From: Cytophagaceae bacterium
GTDB lineage: Bacteria; Bacteroidota; Bacteroidia; Cytophagales; Spirosomataceae
Assembly: GCA_027486845.1 (NCBI GenBank)
Contig: JAIXOL010000028.1
Span: 124,001 to 188,000, forward strand
DNA: 64,000 nt
Reading direction: 5' to 3'
Positions 35,274-43,653 of this stretch are shown piece after piece (position 1 is the first letter of the stretch; each line of letters starts with the position of its first letter). Position numbers and translations under genes: made by a program. The notes under the pieces are model-generated. The model saw nothing but the letters and a program-made list of their open reading frames with translations, did not search any database and had not been told where the DNA came from.

Positions 35274-36008
35274 ATGAAATTTCTGAAGTACACCTTTTTT
35301 ACTATATTCGTCTTAGTCATTTTATTCGTTTGGCTGTTTCCGCAATTTTTATGGTGCTTTTTTGTTGAATATGATAGTTTTCAAGAAATAAAACCCAATA
35401 TTTTTGTTGAAGAAAAAACATCAAAAATGCAGCAAGATTCATTGTTGAAATTTATTGAAAATGCCGAAAAACGCTTAAAATCCTTTTGGGAAATTAAAAA
35501 CGGACAGGCAAAAATTATTTTTTGTAAAAATTCAACAACCTACCAAAAATACGCTAAAACCACCGAAGGTGCAGGTTTTAGTATCGGAACACCACTTGGT
35601 TCGTGGATAATTTTAAACCAAGATGGACTAAATGTTGATGTGATTGCCCACGAAATGTGCCACGACGAACTTATGACTAAACTGGGTTGGTGGAAAACAA
35701 AAAAGGAAATACCTACATGGTTTGATGAAGGCTTGGCTCTGATGCTTGATTATCGTTTTGTTAGTACTCAAGATTCTATTCAACGCTATATTGATTACCG
35801 AACCGAGTTGAGATATCTAAGCTCAGGTCCGATTTCGCTAAATAAACTAAACACACAAAAAGACTTTTTCGGGCAGGGCGAGCTTTTCACTAAAATCGCT
35901 TACTTTACTTCGGCAGTTGAAGTTTCCCACAGGATTTCTCTTAAAGGCAAAAAAGAAATTTTTAGCATCATCAACAAAACAGAAAAAGACGGAAAGTTTG
36001 AGTTTTGA
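35274..36008 (+). CDS. putative membrane-anchored zincin-like metallopeptidase
   Basis: This 244-residue protein starts with a single transmembrane helix (about 5-24). The extracytoplasmic part contains VIAHEMCHDELM, an HExxH zinc motif, followed about 25 residues later by WFDEGLALML, whose glutamate would be the third ligand of a gluzincin. The central fold (AKIIFCKNSTTYQKYAKTT and LGSWIILNQDGLNVD) resembles the MA-like peptidase group. Substrate and partners are unknown. It is a single gene between the divergent small membrane protein and purD, and ends in a strong hairpin. Confidence 0.8.
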   Translation: MKFLKYTFFTIFVLVILFVWLFPQFLWCFFVEYDSFQEIKPNIFVEEKTSKMQQDSLLKFIENAEKRLKSFWEIKNGQAKIIFCKNSTTYQKYAKTTEGAGFSIGTPLGSWIILNQDGLNVDVIAHEMCHDELMTKLGWWKTKKEIPTWFDEGLALMLDYRFVSTQDSIQRYIDYRTELRYLSSGPISLNKLNTQKDFFGQGELFTKIAYFTSAVEVSHRISLKGKKEIFSIINKTEKDGKFEF

Positions 36009-36016
36009 GGTAGCCA

Positions 36017-36050
36017 AAACCTGTAAGGTTTGAAAAAACCTTGCAGGTTT
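36017..36050 (+). terminator. terminator after the zincin-like gene (CCTGYAAGG family)
   Basis: AAACCTGTAAGGTTT (36017-36031) pairs with AAACCTTGCAGGTTT (36036-36050), with one G:T pair. The stem resembles that at 10427-10466. Confidence 0.75.
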
Positions 36051-36177
36051 GATGTTGATTATCAGTCTTTTAAATCAATCATCGACCATTAATCATCAAC
36101 CATTAACCATCAATTCTATTATTTTACAAAAAACTTGACGAACTTTACGGGTTCAAAATACAAAGATTCTAATTTAA

Positions 36178-37479
36178 ATGAATATTCTAATACTTGGTTC
36201 GGGTGGACGTGAGCATACTTTTGCTTGGAAAATTGCACAATCAAAAAACTGTTCAAATCTTTTTGTAGCTCCTGGCAATGCAGGAACTGCACAAATCGCA
36301 ACTAATTTGCCAATCGGAGTCAACGATTTTGAAGCCATCAGCAATGCCGTAAAAGAAAATAAAATCGAAATGGTAATTGTAGGACCTGAAGAGCCTTTGG
36401 TGCGTGGAATTGTCGATTTTTTCAAGAATGATAAAGTTCTCAAAAAAATAAAAATTGTTGGTCCAGATGCCTCTGGGGCAAGACTCGAAGGTAGTAAAGA
36501 CTTCTCGAAAGGCTTTATGCAGAAATATAATATCCCTGCGGGAGCTTCACAAACTTTCACCGTGGATACACTACAAGAGGGTTTGGCTTATCTCGAAACT
36601 CAAACTTTACCAATTGTACTAAAAGCTGATGGTTTGGCAGCAGGAAAAGGTGTAATCATTGCCGAAACCAAAGAAGAAGCCCGTCAAGCCTTGCACGAAA
36701 TGCTCACCGAAGCCAAATTTGGGGATGCTAGTAGCAAAGTGCTTATCGAGCAATATCTTTCGGGTATCGAATTGTCAGTTTTTGTTTTGACCGATGGTAA
36801 AAACTATAAAATATTGCCTGAAGCCAAAGATTATAAACGTATTGGCGTAAACGATAAAGGCTTGAATACAGGTGGAATGGGAGCTGTATCGCCAGTGCCA
36901 TTTGCGGGTACTGAATTTTTAGGAAAAGTTGAAGAGCGGGTTGTAAAGCCAACTTTGGCTGGTTTACAAGCCGAAGGTATCAAATATGTAGGTTTTATTT
37001 TCGTTGGATTAATGAATGTGAATGGTGAGCCTTATGTAATTGAGTATAACGCTCGCATGGGTGACCCTGAAACTGAAGTGGTTTTGCCACGAATCAAGAC
37101 CGATATGGTAAAATTAATGAAAGCAACCGCCGATGGGAAATTAGATAAAATCAAACTTTCGATTAATCCAAAAGTAGCAATTGCAACAGTTTCGGTGGCA
37201 AAGGGTTATCCCGAAGATTATCGCAAAGGCGATGTAATGACAATTCCAGAAGCTGAAAAAGATACCATTATTTTCCATGCTGGCACAAAAATAGTTACTG
37301 ATGGTTCGGTAGAAACCAACGGCGGTCGAGTAATTGTAACCACTGGAATGGCACGAACACTAAATTCTGCACGTAAAAAGTCGCAGGCAATGGCAAAAAA
37401 GATTATATTTGAGGGAAAATATTTCCGAAACGACATCGGGAAAGATTTATTGAAGTTCTTAAAAGATGAAAATTCGTAA
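36178..37479 (+). CDS. purD: phosphoribosylamine--glycine ligase
   Basis: PurD catalyses the second step of purine synthesis, joining glycine to phosphoribosylamine with ATP. The 433-residue product shows the expected N domain (MNILILGSGGREHTFAWK), the phosphate loop APGNAGTAQ, the ATP-grasp region (VLKADGLAAGKGV, GPEEPLV, GGMGAVSPVP) and the metal-binding YVIEYNARMGDPETEVVLPR. Length and motifs are normal. It stands alone, preceded by a stretch of degenerate repeats of CATCAACCATTAACCATC type near 36080-36112. Confidence 0.96.
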   Translation: MNILILGSGGREHTFAWKIAQSKNCSNLFVAPGNAGTAQIATNLPIGVNDFEAISNAVKENKIEMVIVGPEEPLVRGIVDFFKNDKVLKKIKIVGPDASGARLEGSKDFSKGFMQKYNIPAGASQTFTVDTLQEGLAYLETQTLPIVLKADGLAAGKGVIIAETKEEARQALHEMLTEAKFGDASSKVLIEQYLSGIELSVFVLTDGKNYKILPEAKDYKRIGVNDKGLNTGGMGAVSPVPFAGTEFLGKVEERVVKPTLAGLQAEGIKYVGFIFVGLMNVNGEPYVIEYNARMGDPETEVVLPRIKTDMVKLMKATADGKLDKIKLSINPKVAIATVSVAKGYPEDYRKGDVMTIPEAEKDTIIFHAGTKIVTDGSVETNGGRVIVTTGMARTLNSARKKSQAMAKKIIFEGKYFRNDIGKDLLKFLKDENS

Positions 37480-37489
37480 ATAAAGTAAA

Positions 37490-37627
37490 CTAACACCAGC
37501 TAAAAAGGAATTTGTAGATGGCTTAAAACATTCATTGGAACAAGTGGAATTACACTTACAAGGAAAAGTTTAAGTACAAAATGCCTTTGAATTTTTAGAT
37601 GAGTTAAAACAAGAATCTGAAAAATAA
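37490..37627 (+). pseudogene. relic of a small antitoxin-like gene
   Basis: One frame just after purD reads LTPAKKEFVDGLKHSLEQVE, then LHLQGKV, a stop, then VQNAFEFLDELKQESEK and a second stop. The wording resembles a widespread about 70-residue Bacteroidota antitoxin type (EFxxGLKxAxxEVELHxQGKIKLxxAxxFLNEL), with a nonsense codon and no start codon. No toxin partner follows. Resemblance is from memory, so confidence is moderate. Confidence 0.4.
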
Positions 37628-37695
37628 ATTTATAGAGTTTTCTGAGCAAATCCCATCAGGATTCAACATTGGTAGTAAAAACTCTCTAAATCTGA

Positions 37696-37830
37696 TTTCA
37701 TGCTGTAGGTATGAAACATTTTTTTAATTATATTCCTTTCGGAATTACAACAATACATGTTGTTTTTAGCAAAATGACAAGTATTTATTAGGCAAGATGC
37801 CTAAGTTTTCATTAAACCCATCAGTGGGTT
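37696..37830. repeat. cluster of five short intergenic hairpins
   Basis: Five perfect or near-perfect hairpins follow one another: TTTCAT/ATGAAA (37696-37716), ATTCC/GGAAT (37732-37745), ACAACA/TGTTGT (37747-37763), TTAGGCA/TGCCTAA (37788-37804) and AACCCA/TGGGTT (37815-37830). There is no reading frame. The rest of the 37628-37854 gap is AT-rich. Confidence 0.55.
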
Positions 37831-37854
37831 GAACTATATATATAACATATAAAA

Positions 37855-39687
37855 ATGGGCTGTGGACAATGTTCATCGGGAGGTTGTGGAGCAGTTAAAG
37901 CAATAGGCCAAACCGAAAAATCGAATACAAAAACCGTAGCAGGATGCTCTTCTGGAGGCTGCTCATCGGGTGGATGCAATAAAATGAATGCTTACGACTG
38001 GTTGTCCAACATGGACGTACCACGCTCGATGCGTTATAATGTAGTTGAAATAAAATTTAAGGGCGGTCGAAAAGAATATTTCCGAAATGCCAACAATCTT
38101 GACCTCTACACAGGTGATTTTGTAGTTTGCGAAATGGCTTCAGGCTATCATATCGGTAGCGTTTCGTTGCAAGGCGAATTGGTTCGTCTGCAAATGATTA
38201 AGAAAGGCCTAAAAGACAATGACGAACTCCGTAAAATTCTAAGAGTAAGCACCGAGCGAGACCTCGAAAAACATCAGCAAGCCATCGCTCGTGACATGCC
38301 CACAATGTATCGTGTGCGTGAAATCTCGAAGGAATTAAAGTTACAAATGAAGATGTCGGACGTAGAATTTCAGTCCGATAATACCAAAGCTACATTTTAT
38401 TATTCAGCCGATGACCGTGTTGATTTTCGTGAAATGATTAAATTTTTGGCTTCTGAATTCAAAATCAGAGTTGAAATGAAGCAAATCAGCTTGCGTCAAG
38501 AGGCGGCTCGTGTGGGTGGCATTGGCTCATGTGGTCGTGAATTATGTTGCTCAACTTGGCTTACTGATTTCCGTGCGATTCCGACTTCGGCGGCTCGTTA
38601 TCAGAATCTTTCGCTCAACCCAGCCAAACTTTCGGGTCAGTGCGGCCGTTTGAAATGTTGCTTGAATTATGAATTAGAAACTTATCTTGATGCTTTGAGC
38701 GATATTCCAACTGTAGAAAAACCTCTGAAAACCGAAAAAGGAATTGCTGTTTTACAAAAAACAGATATTTTTCGTCGTATCATGTGGTTTAGCTACAACA
38801 ATGACATCAACTGGCATTCATTACCGATTCATCAAGTGGTAGAAATCATGAAGATGAATGAGAAAGGTATTTTACCAAACTCGCTCGAAGATTTGAATTT
38901 AATTGATTCAATTGTTGTAGATAAAAATGCTCCAAGAAACTCAGACCTAGACCGTCTGGATAAAAAATACACCGATAAAGGTAAAAAGCCTCAGCAAAAT
39001 TCGGGCAATAAAAACCAACAAAATCGCCCAAATCAGCCGCTTCAAAATCGTGGAAATAGTAGTTCACTTGGAACTCCACAAGTTGATGTTGCTAAACAAG
39101 AAGTTATTGCTCCAAAAAACAATAACCAACAGCAAAACAAGGGCGGCTCTCCGCAGGGCGGCTCTCCGCAAAAACAAGGAAATAATCCTCAAAAAAATAA
39201 CCAACAAGGAGTAAACAATCAGAATCGTAATAATTCGGTTCAGCCGAATAACCCGCAACAGGGTGGCCCGCAACAGGGTGGCCCGCAACAGGGTGGCCCG
39301 CAACAGGGTAGTGGTTTTCCTCAAAATCAAGGGAACAATCAGCTAAAGAGTAACACAAATGGTAATAAACAGGGGAATTTACAGAATAGTCCACAACAGG
39401 GCAGACAGCAAAGGCATCCAAATCAGCAGCCTAAGTCGCAGCAACAAGGAGGGCAAAATATAATTAAGCAGGGAAATCCGCAGGTCGGCTCTCCACAGGG
39501 CGGCTCTCCACAGGGCGGAAAACCAAATCCTAATCAAAATCGTCCGAATAACCAAGGAGGAAACCAAGGGAAATCGCAACATCCTCAACACAAAAAAGGT
39601 GGTGTTTCAAATAATAACCCTCAGAACAAGCAAGGTGACGAAAAACCAACTACGTCGAATAAGCCAACATTGAGCAACAATAGTTAA
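37855..39687 (+). CDS. PSP1 domain protein, RicT/YaaT-like, with Cys-rich head and Gln/Gly/Pro-rich tail
   Basis: This 610-residue protein has a cysteine-rich N-terminus (CGQCSSGGCG and CSSGGCSSGGC, residues 3-42). The PSP1 core follows (about 55-290) with the conserved GRELCCSTWL and GQCGRLKCCLNYE cysteine motifs. RicT in Bacillus is part of an Fe-S-containing complex affecting RNase Y; the Bacteroidota role is not settled. From about residue 375 the tail is low-complexity (Q, N, G, P, S) and repetitive. GldH follows 81 bases downstream, a pairing often seen in gliding Bacteroidota. Confidence 0.88.
   Translation: MGCGQCSSGGCGAVKAIGQTEKSNTKTVAGCSSGGCSSGGCNKMNAYDWLSNMDVPRSMRYNVVEIKFKGGRKEYFRNANNLDLYTGDFVVCEMASGYHIGSVSLQGELVRLQMIKKGLKDNDELRKILRVSTERDLEKHQQAIARDMPTMYRVREISKELKLQMKMSDVEFQSDNTKATFYYSADDRVDFREMIKFLASEFKIRVEMKQISLRQEAARVGGIGSCGRELCCSTWLTDFRAIPTSAARYQNLSLNPAKLSGQCGRLKCCLNYELETYLDALSDIPTVEKPLKTEKGIAVLQKTDIFRRIMWFSYNNDINWHSLPIHQVVEIMKMNEKGILPNSLEDLNLIDSIVVDKNAPRNSDLDRLDKKYTDKGKKPQQNSGNKNQQNRPNQPLQNRGNSSSLGTPQVDVAKQEVIAPKNNNQQQNKGGSPQGGSPQKQGNNPQKNNQQGVNNQNRNNSVQPNNPQQGGPQQGGPQQGGPQQGSGFPQNQGNNQLKSNTNGNKQGNLQNSPQQGRQQRHPNQQPKSQQQGGQNIIKQGNPQVGSPQGGSPQGGKPNPNQNRPNNQGGNQGKSQHPQHKKGGVSNNNPQNKQGDEKPTTSNKPTLSNNS
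39252..39311 (+). repeat. 15-bp tandem repeat inside the RicT-like tail
   Basis: CCCGCAACAGGGTGG is present four times in a row (the last copy ends AG instead of GG), encoding PQQGG repeats. Related GGCGGCTCTCC units lie at 39142-39170 and 39483-39515. Being in-frame multiples of three, copy changes would alter tail length only. Confidence 0.85.
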
Positions 39688-39691
39688 ATAA

Positions 39692-39732
39692 AAACGGACG
39701 TGATAAACATAAAATGGGTATTATGTCCGTTT
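39692..39732 (+). terminator. hairpin after the RicT-like gene
   Basis: AAACGGAC (39692-39699) pairs with GTCCGTTT (39725-39732) over a long AT-rich loop. The following bases are only weakly T-rich. Confidence 0.4.
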
Positions 39733-39768
39733 CAAGATATTTATAGTCGAAAAAATCAGATTAAATAG

Positions 39769-40287
39769 ATGAATAACAAACAAAAATTGGTAAATTTTTT
39801 AAAAAAAGCATTGATTATCAATTTCATGCTCGTGTTTTCGGTGTGGCTTTTATCGTGTGATAATAATTCAATCTTTAAATCTTACGAAGATTTAAAAGAT
39901 ACTAATTGGTACGTAAAAAATATCCCTTCGTTTACGTTTGAAGTCAAAGACGAAACAGTGCCTTACAATATTTATCTCTTGATTCGCAATGCTTCGCAGT
40001 ATCCTTATAATAACCTTTATGTAACCCGCTACATTTACGGGCCAGATGGCAAGCAAATCAGTAATCGACTCGAAGAAGTAACGCTATTCAACGCCAAAAC
40101 GGGTAAGCCATTAGGCGAGGGATTAGGTGATATTTTTGACCATAAAGTGCTTTCAACTCGTAATTTTATATTTCCTAAAAAAGGAAAATATACTATCAAA
40201 TTGAAGCAATACATGCGTCAAGACCCGCTACCGTATGTGATGTCGGTTGGTGTAAGTGTTGAAAAACTATTGCCGATAAAACAATAA
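39769..40287 (+). CDS. gldH: gliding motility lipoprotein GldH
   Basis: This 172-residue lipoprotein has a signal ending LLSC (Cys30). The GldH core follows (IPSFTFEVKDETVPYNIYLLIRN split, YPYNNLYVTRYIYGPDG, GKPLGEGLGDIFDHKVL, YTIKLKQYMRQDPL). GldH is required for gliding in Flavobacterium johnsoniae and is linked to the type IX secretion machinery. Together with the porT-like gene earlier in the window it argues for a functional type IX system. It follows the RicT-like gene, which is its usual neighbour. Confidence 0.92.
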   Translation: MNNKQKLVNFLKKALIINFMLVFSVWLLSCDNNSIFKSYEDLKDTNWYVKNIPSFTFEVKDETVPYNIYLLIRNASQYPYNNLYVTRYIYGPDGKQISNRLEEVTLFNAKTGKPLGEGLGDIFDHKVLSTRNFIFPKKGKYTIKLKQYMRQDPLPYVMSVGVSVEKLLPIKQ

Positions 40288-40397
40288 TCAACTATTTGAA
40301 GTTTGAAACTATGAATTCGAGCGTAAAAGTAAACATAAAAGTGTTTACACTCAGAATTGCACAGGTGACCCTGTCAGAACTCATCACTTAGAACTCA

Positions 40398-41027
40398 ATG
40401 AACTTTTTACCTCTTTTTCCGCTAAACTTAGTGGTCTTTCCACACGAAGACCTTAATCTACATATTTTCGAGCCTCGTTATCGTCAGTTGATAGATGAAT
40501 GCTTAGACGAAAAAAAAACTTTTGGAATCCCTTCTTTTGTCAATAGTAAATTACTTGGATATGGTACAGAAGTCGAGGTAAAACTATTATCAAAACGTTA
40601 TGGTGATGGACGAATGGACATCAAAACAAAAGGCAAACGAATTTTCAGAATCGTTGATTTTCAGAATCCAGTAAAGGGTAAATTATACGCTGGTGGCGAA
40701 GTAGTTTTTATCGAAAATGAAGATTTAAATGAAGTTACTAATCCATATTTGATGAGTTTGGTCGAAAAACTCTATCGATTGCTAAAAGTAAAAGTTGATT
40801 ACGAAAAACCAGAATATATGCCTTTTAGCTATCGAATTGCTCATAAAATTGGTATTTCGATGCAAGAAGAATATGAAATTCTGATAACTTCCAGTGAAAA
40901 AATCAGACAAGAAATGCTAGCAGACCACCTCGAAAGAATTATACCAGTAGTGACAGAAGTTGAACGAACCAAAGAGCGAATCGCTATGAATGGTCACTTT
41001 AAAGAACTCGACCCTTTGAATTTTTAG
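40398..41027 (+). CDS. Lon N-terminal (substrate-binding) domain protein
   Basis: This 209-residue cytosolic protein consists of the LON substrate-binding domain without the ATPase or protease parts: LPLFPLNLVVFPHEDLNLHIFEPRYRQL at the start, split by a basic loop, then RILRIVDFQ-like and YAGGEVVFIEN. Its function as a separate protein is unknown; it may bind unfolded substrates. The stop codon runs straight into a very strong terminator. The gene before it is gldH, about 110 bases upstream. Confidence 0.88.
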   Translation: MNFLPLFPLNLVVFPHEDLNLHIFEPRYRQLIDECLDEKKTFGIPSFVNSKLLGYGTEVEVKLLSKRYGDGRMDIKTKGKRIFRIVDFQNPVKGKLYAGGEVVFIENEDLNEVTNPYLMSLVEKLYRLLKVKVDYEKPEYMPFSYRIAHKIGISMQEEYEILITSSEKIRQEMLADHLERIIPVVTEVERTKERIAMNGHFKELDPLNF

Positions 41028-41028
41028 G

Positions 41029-41070
41029 AAAAAGTGCAATCTTTGAAAAGTAAAGATTGCACTTTTTCTT
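41029..41070 (+). terminator. terminator after the Lon-N protein gene
   Basis: AAAAAGTGCAATCTTT (41029-41044) pairs with AAAGATTGCACTTTTT (41052-41067) around seven bases, followed by more T residues. It starts two bases after the stop codon. Confidence 0.9.
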
Positions 41071-41099
41071 TTATATCAAACCCTATCCAAACTGCGTCA

Positions 41100-43457
41100 A
41101 TGAAAAAAACATTATTATTATTTATTAGTATTTTTTTAACTCAATTTGCTTTCGGTCAAGCCCTTACGGTCGAAAGAATCATGCAAGACCAATCGAAATG
41201 GATTGGTACTGCTCCAAGTAATATTTTTTGGTCAGAAGATGGTAAAACGCTTTATTTTTCGTGGAATCCCGATAAAAACAACGGTGATTCGCTCTATAAA
41301 TTTGTTTTGCCCGACAGAATACCCGTGAAAGTTACACCAAAAGAACGTCGAGCATTGCCCGCTCAATCGGGTACTTACAGTCCTAGTCGCTCAATGAAGG
41401 TTTATGAAAAGCAAGGTGAACTTTATTTGCTTTATACAAAAACTTTGAAAATCAAGCAATTAACCAGTACAATTGAGCGTGAATCAAATCCATATTTTAG
41501 TGGAGATGAAACAAAAATCATCTTCGGAAGAAGCAATAATTTATTTAGTTTGAGCTTAGAAGATGGTTCGGTTACGCAATTATCTAATTTCTTGACAGGT
41601 AGTAAAAGAGTAGAAGCAAAACCTGCCAATGATGAAGAAAAATGGCTAAAAGCCGACCAGTTAGCCATGTTTGACATTTTAAAAGAACGCAAAGAAAAAA
41701 AGGAAGAAGCCGAGAAAAATGCAAAAGCCGATTTAGCAAAACGTCCGAAAGAGATTTATACCGAAGATAAAACTTTAGAACAACCGCAAATCAGCCCCGA
41801 CTTAAGATACATTACTTATCGACTTTCGGTACAGCCTAAAAATGCAAAAAACACAATTGTGCCAAGTTATGTAACTGAATCTGGTTTTACGGAAGACATT
41901 TCCGCTCGTACAAAAGTTGGTTCACCTTTGGCAACTTACGAAAATTTTGTTTATGATATAAAGAAAGATACTGTTTATCAGGTAGTTACGAAAGATATTC
42001 CAGGAATTATGGAGCAGCCAGAATTCTTAAAAGATTATGCCAAGAAAGATACAACCAAGAAGAAGGCAGTTGCCCGAAAAATAATTGTTTTAGGCCCGAT
42101 TTGGTCGCCTGATGGCTCTTATGCGGTTGTAAATATTCGTTCGGTTGATAACAAAGACCGCTGGATTATGCAACTAGAACCTGCAACCGGAAAGCTAAAA
42201 TTACTCGACCGCCAACACGACGAAGCGTGGGTTGGTGGCCCAGGAATCGGTTTTAATTTTGGTGGTGGTGGTTTAGGTTGGGTCGATTCCCAAACGCTTT
42301 ATTATCAGTCAGAAGTTGATGGTTATTCTCATCTTTACACTGTAAATTTGGTAAGTGGCGAGAAAAAACAACTGACAAAAGGTAAATTTGAGGTGCAACA
42401 AACCCAATTATCAAAAGATAAGAAGTCCTTTTATATGACAACCAACGAAGCACATTCTGGCGAACAACATTTCTATAAAATGTCGGTCGAAGGTGGCGAA
42501 AGAGTAAAATTGACGAGTATGGTTGGTGCAAATGACGTAACGCTATCGCCCGATGAATCAACTTTGGCAATTCGTTACTCATACATCAATAAGCCGTGGG
42601 AACTGTTTTTGCAAGAAAACAAACCTAATGCCAAAGCAGAGCAATTGACCAATTCATTGACTGATGAATTTAAAGCCTATGCTTGGAAAGATGCAAAAGT
42701 AATTTCATTTACGGCTCGTGATGGAGTAGAAGTTTTTGCTAGAATTTATGAGCCAACTGCTAAATTGAAGAATAAAAAAGCAGTGATTTTCGTACACGGT
42801 GCGGGCTATTTACAAAATGCTCATAAATGGTGGAGTCAGTATTCGAGAGAGTATATGTTTCATAATTTATTGGTTGATAAAGGTTATACTGTGTTGGATA
42901 TTGACTATCGTGCGAGTGCGGGTTACGGTCGTGACCACCGTACAGGAATCTATCGTTTTATGGGCGGAAAAGATTTGGAAGATAATGTTGATGGAGCAAA
43001 ATTATTGGTTTCAAAATATGGCATCGACCCTAAGAAAATTGGTGTTTATGGTGGCTCTTATGGTGGTTTTATTACTTTAATGGCCATGTTTACAACGCCT
43101 GATGTTTTTGCGGCTGGAGCGGCACTTCGCCCCGTGACTGATTGGGCAGCTTATAATCATGGTTATACGGCAAATATCTTGAATGAACCCCAAACAGATA
43201 GTTTGGCTTACCGTAAAAGTTCGCCAATTTACCATGCAGCTGGTTTGAAAGGGCATTTATTGATTTGTCATGGCATGGTTGATGTGAATGTGCATATTCA
43301 AGATTCGTATCGTTTGGTACAACGCCTAATCGAACTCAAAAAAGAAAATTGGGAAATGGCCAGCTATCCAATGGAAGACCACGGTTTTGTAGAACCAACT
43401 TCATGGATGGACGAATATAAGCGTATTTTGAAATTATTTGAGGAAAAGTTGAGGTAG
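41100..43457 (+). CDS. S9 family peptidase (dipeptidyl peptidase IV / acylaminoacyl peptidase-like)
   Basis: This 785-residue exported peptidase has a signal peptide (MKKTLLLFISIFLTQFAFGQ), a seven-bladed propeller-like N-terminal part (about 30-510, with SPDLRYITYRLS and WSPDGSYAVV blades) and a C-terminal prolyl-oligopeptidase domain. The catalytic triad is visible as GVYGGSYGGF (Ser), DVNVH (Asp) and DHGFVEP (His). It would trim dipeptides or oligopeptides in the periplasm. The start at 41100 is fixed by the signal peptide and by the terminator lying over the longer upstream frame. Confidence 0.92.
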   Translation: MKKTLLLFISIFLTQFAFGQALTVERIMQDQSKWIGTAPSNIFWSEDGKTLYFSWNPDKNNGDSLYKFVLPDRIPVKVTPKERRALPAQSGTYSPSRSMKVYEKQGELYLLYTKTLKIKQLTSTIERESNPYFSGDETKIIFGRSNNLFSLSLEDGSVTQLSNFLTGSKRVEAKPANDEEKWLKADQLAMFDILKERKEKKEEAEKNAKADLAKRPKEIYTEDKTLEQPQISPDLRYITYRLSVQPKNAKNTIVPSYVTESGFTEDISARTKVGSPLATYENFVYDIKKDTVYQVVTKDIPGIMEQPEFLKDYAKKDTTKKKAVARKIIVLGPIWSPDGSYAVVNIRSVDNKDRWIMQLEPATGKLKLLDRQHDEAWVGGPGIGFNFGGGGLGWVDSQTLYYQSEVDGYSHLYTVNLVSGEKKQLTKGKFEVQQTQLSKDKKSFYMTTNEAHSGEQHFYKMSVEGGERVKLTSMVGANDVTLSPDESTLAIRYSYINKPWELFLQENKPNAKAEQLTNSLTDEFKAYAWKDAKVISFTARDGVEVFARIYEPTAKLKNKKAVIFVHGAGYLQNAHKWWSQYSREYMFHNLLVDKGYTVLDIDYRASAGYGRDHRTGIYRFMGGKDLEDNVDGAKLLVSKYGIDPKKIGVYGGSYGGFITLMAMFTTPDVFAAGAALRPVTDWAAYNHGYTANILNEPQTDSLAYRKSSPIYHAAGLKGHLLICHGMVDVNVHIQDSYRLVQRLIELKKENWEMASYPMEDHGFVEPTSWMDEYKRILKLFEEKLR

Positions 43458-43465
43458 ATGAGTGT

Positions 43466-43488
43466 GTCTTCGACCCCGCTCAGACACC
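43466..43488. repeat. dispersed short repeat, copy 2 (CTTCGACnnCGCTCAG)
   Basis: GTCTTCGACCCCGCTCAGAC is a degenerate copy of the repeat at 593-615. Like that copy it follows the stop of a plus-strand gene by about 10-20 bases. Confidence 0.45.
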
Positions 43489-43540
43489 ACTACTTATGAT
43501 GCTTGAGTGAAGTTAAAGGAAAGATTTTAATAATAAAAAG

Positions 43541-43582
43541 GTGGCACATCTGATTATCGTTGATAACAAGATGTGCCACGTT
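43541..43582. terminator. bidirectional terminator between S9 peptidase and epimerase
   Basis: GTGGCACATCT (43541-43551) pairs perfectly with AGATGTGCCAC (43569-43579). The flanking genes converge. A second small hairpin, GACAGC-CGAA-GCTGTC, lies at about 43612-43627. Confidence 0.75.
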
Positions 43583-43653
43583 TGCTTTCGGTGCTTGAGT
43601 GGATTGGATTGGACAGCCGAAGCTGTCGAAAACACCGAAGAAGTAGCAAAAAT

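Noticed and set aside
36743-36952. Antisense frame within purD
   Set aside because: Shadow of purD; no supporting signal.
39104-39421. Minus-strand frame with HPVAG repeats opposite the RicT-like tail
   Set aside because: It is the antisense reading of the 15-bp coding repeats; the repeats keep all frames open. No start signal or family match.
39142-39515. Regular short repeats that might be a CRISPR array
   Set aside because: Units are 15 bp or less, contiguous without spacers, and encode PQQGG in frame within a conserved gene.
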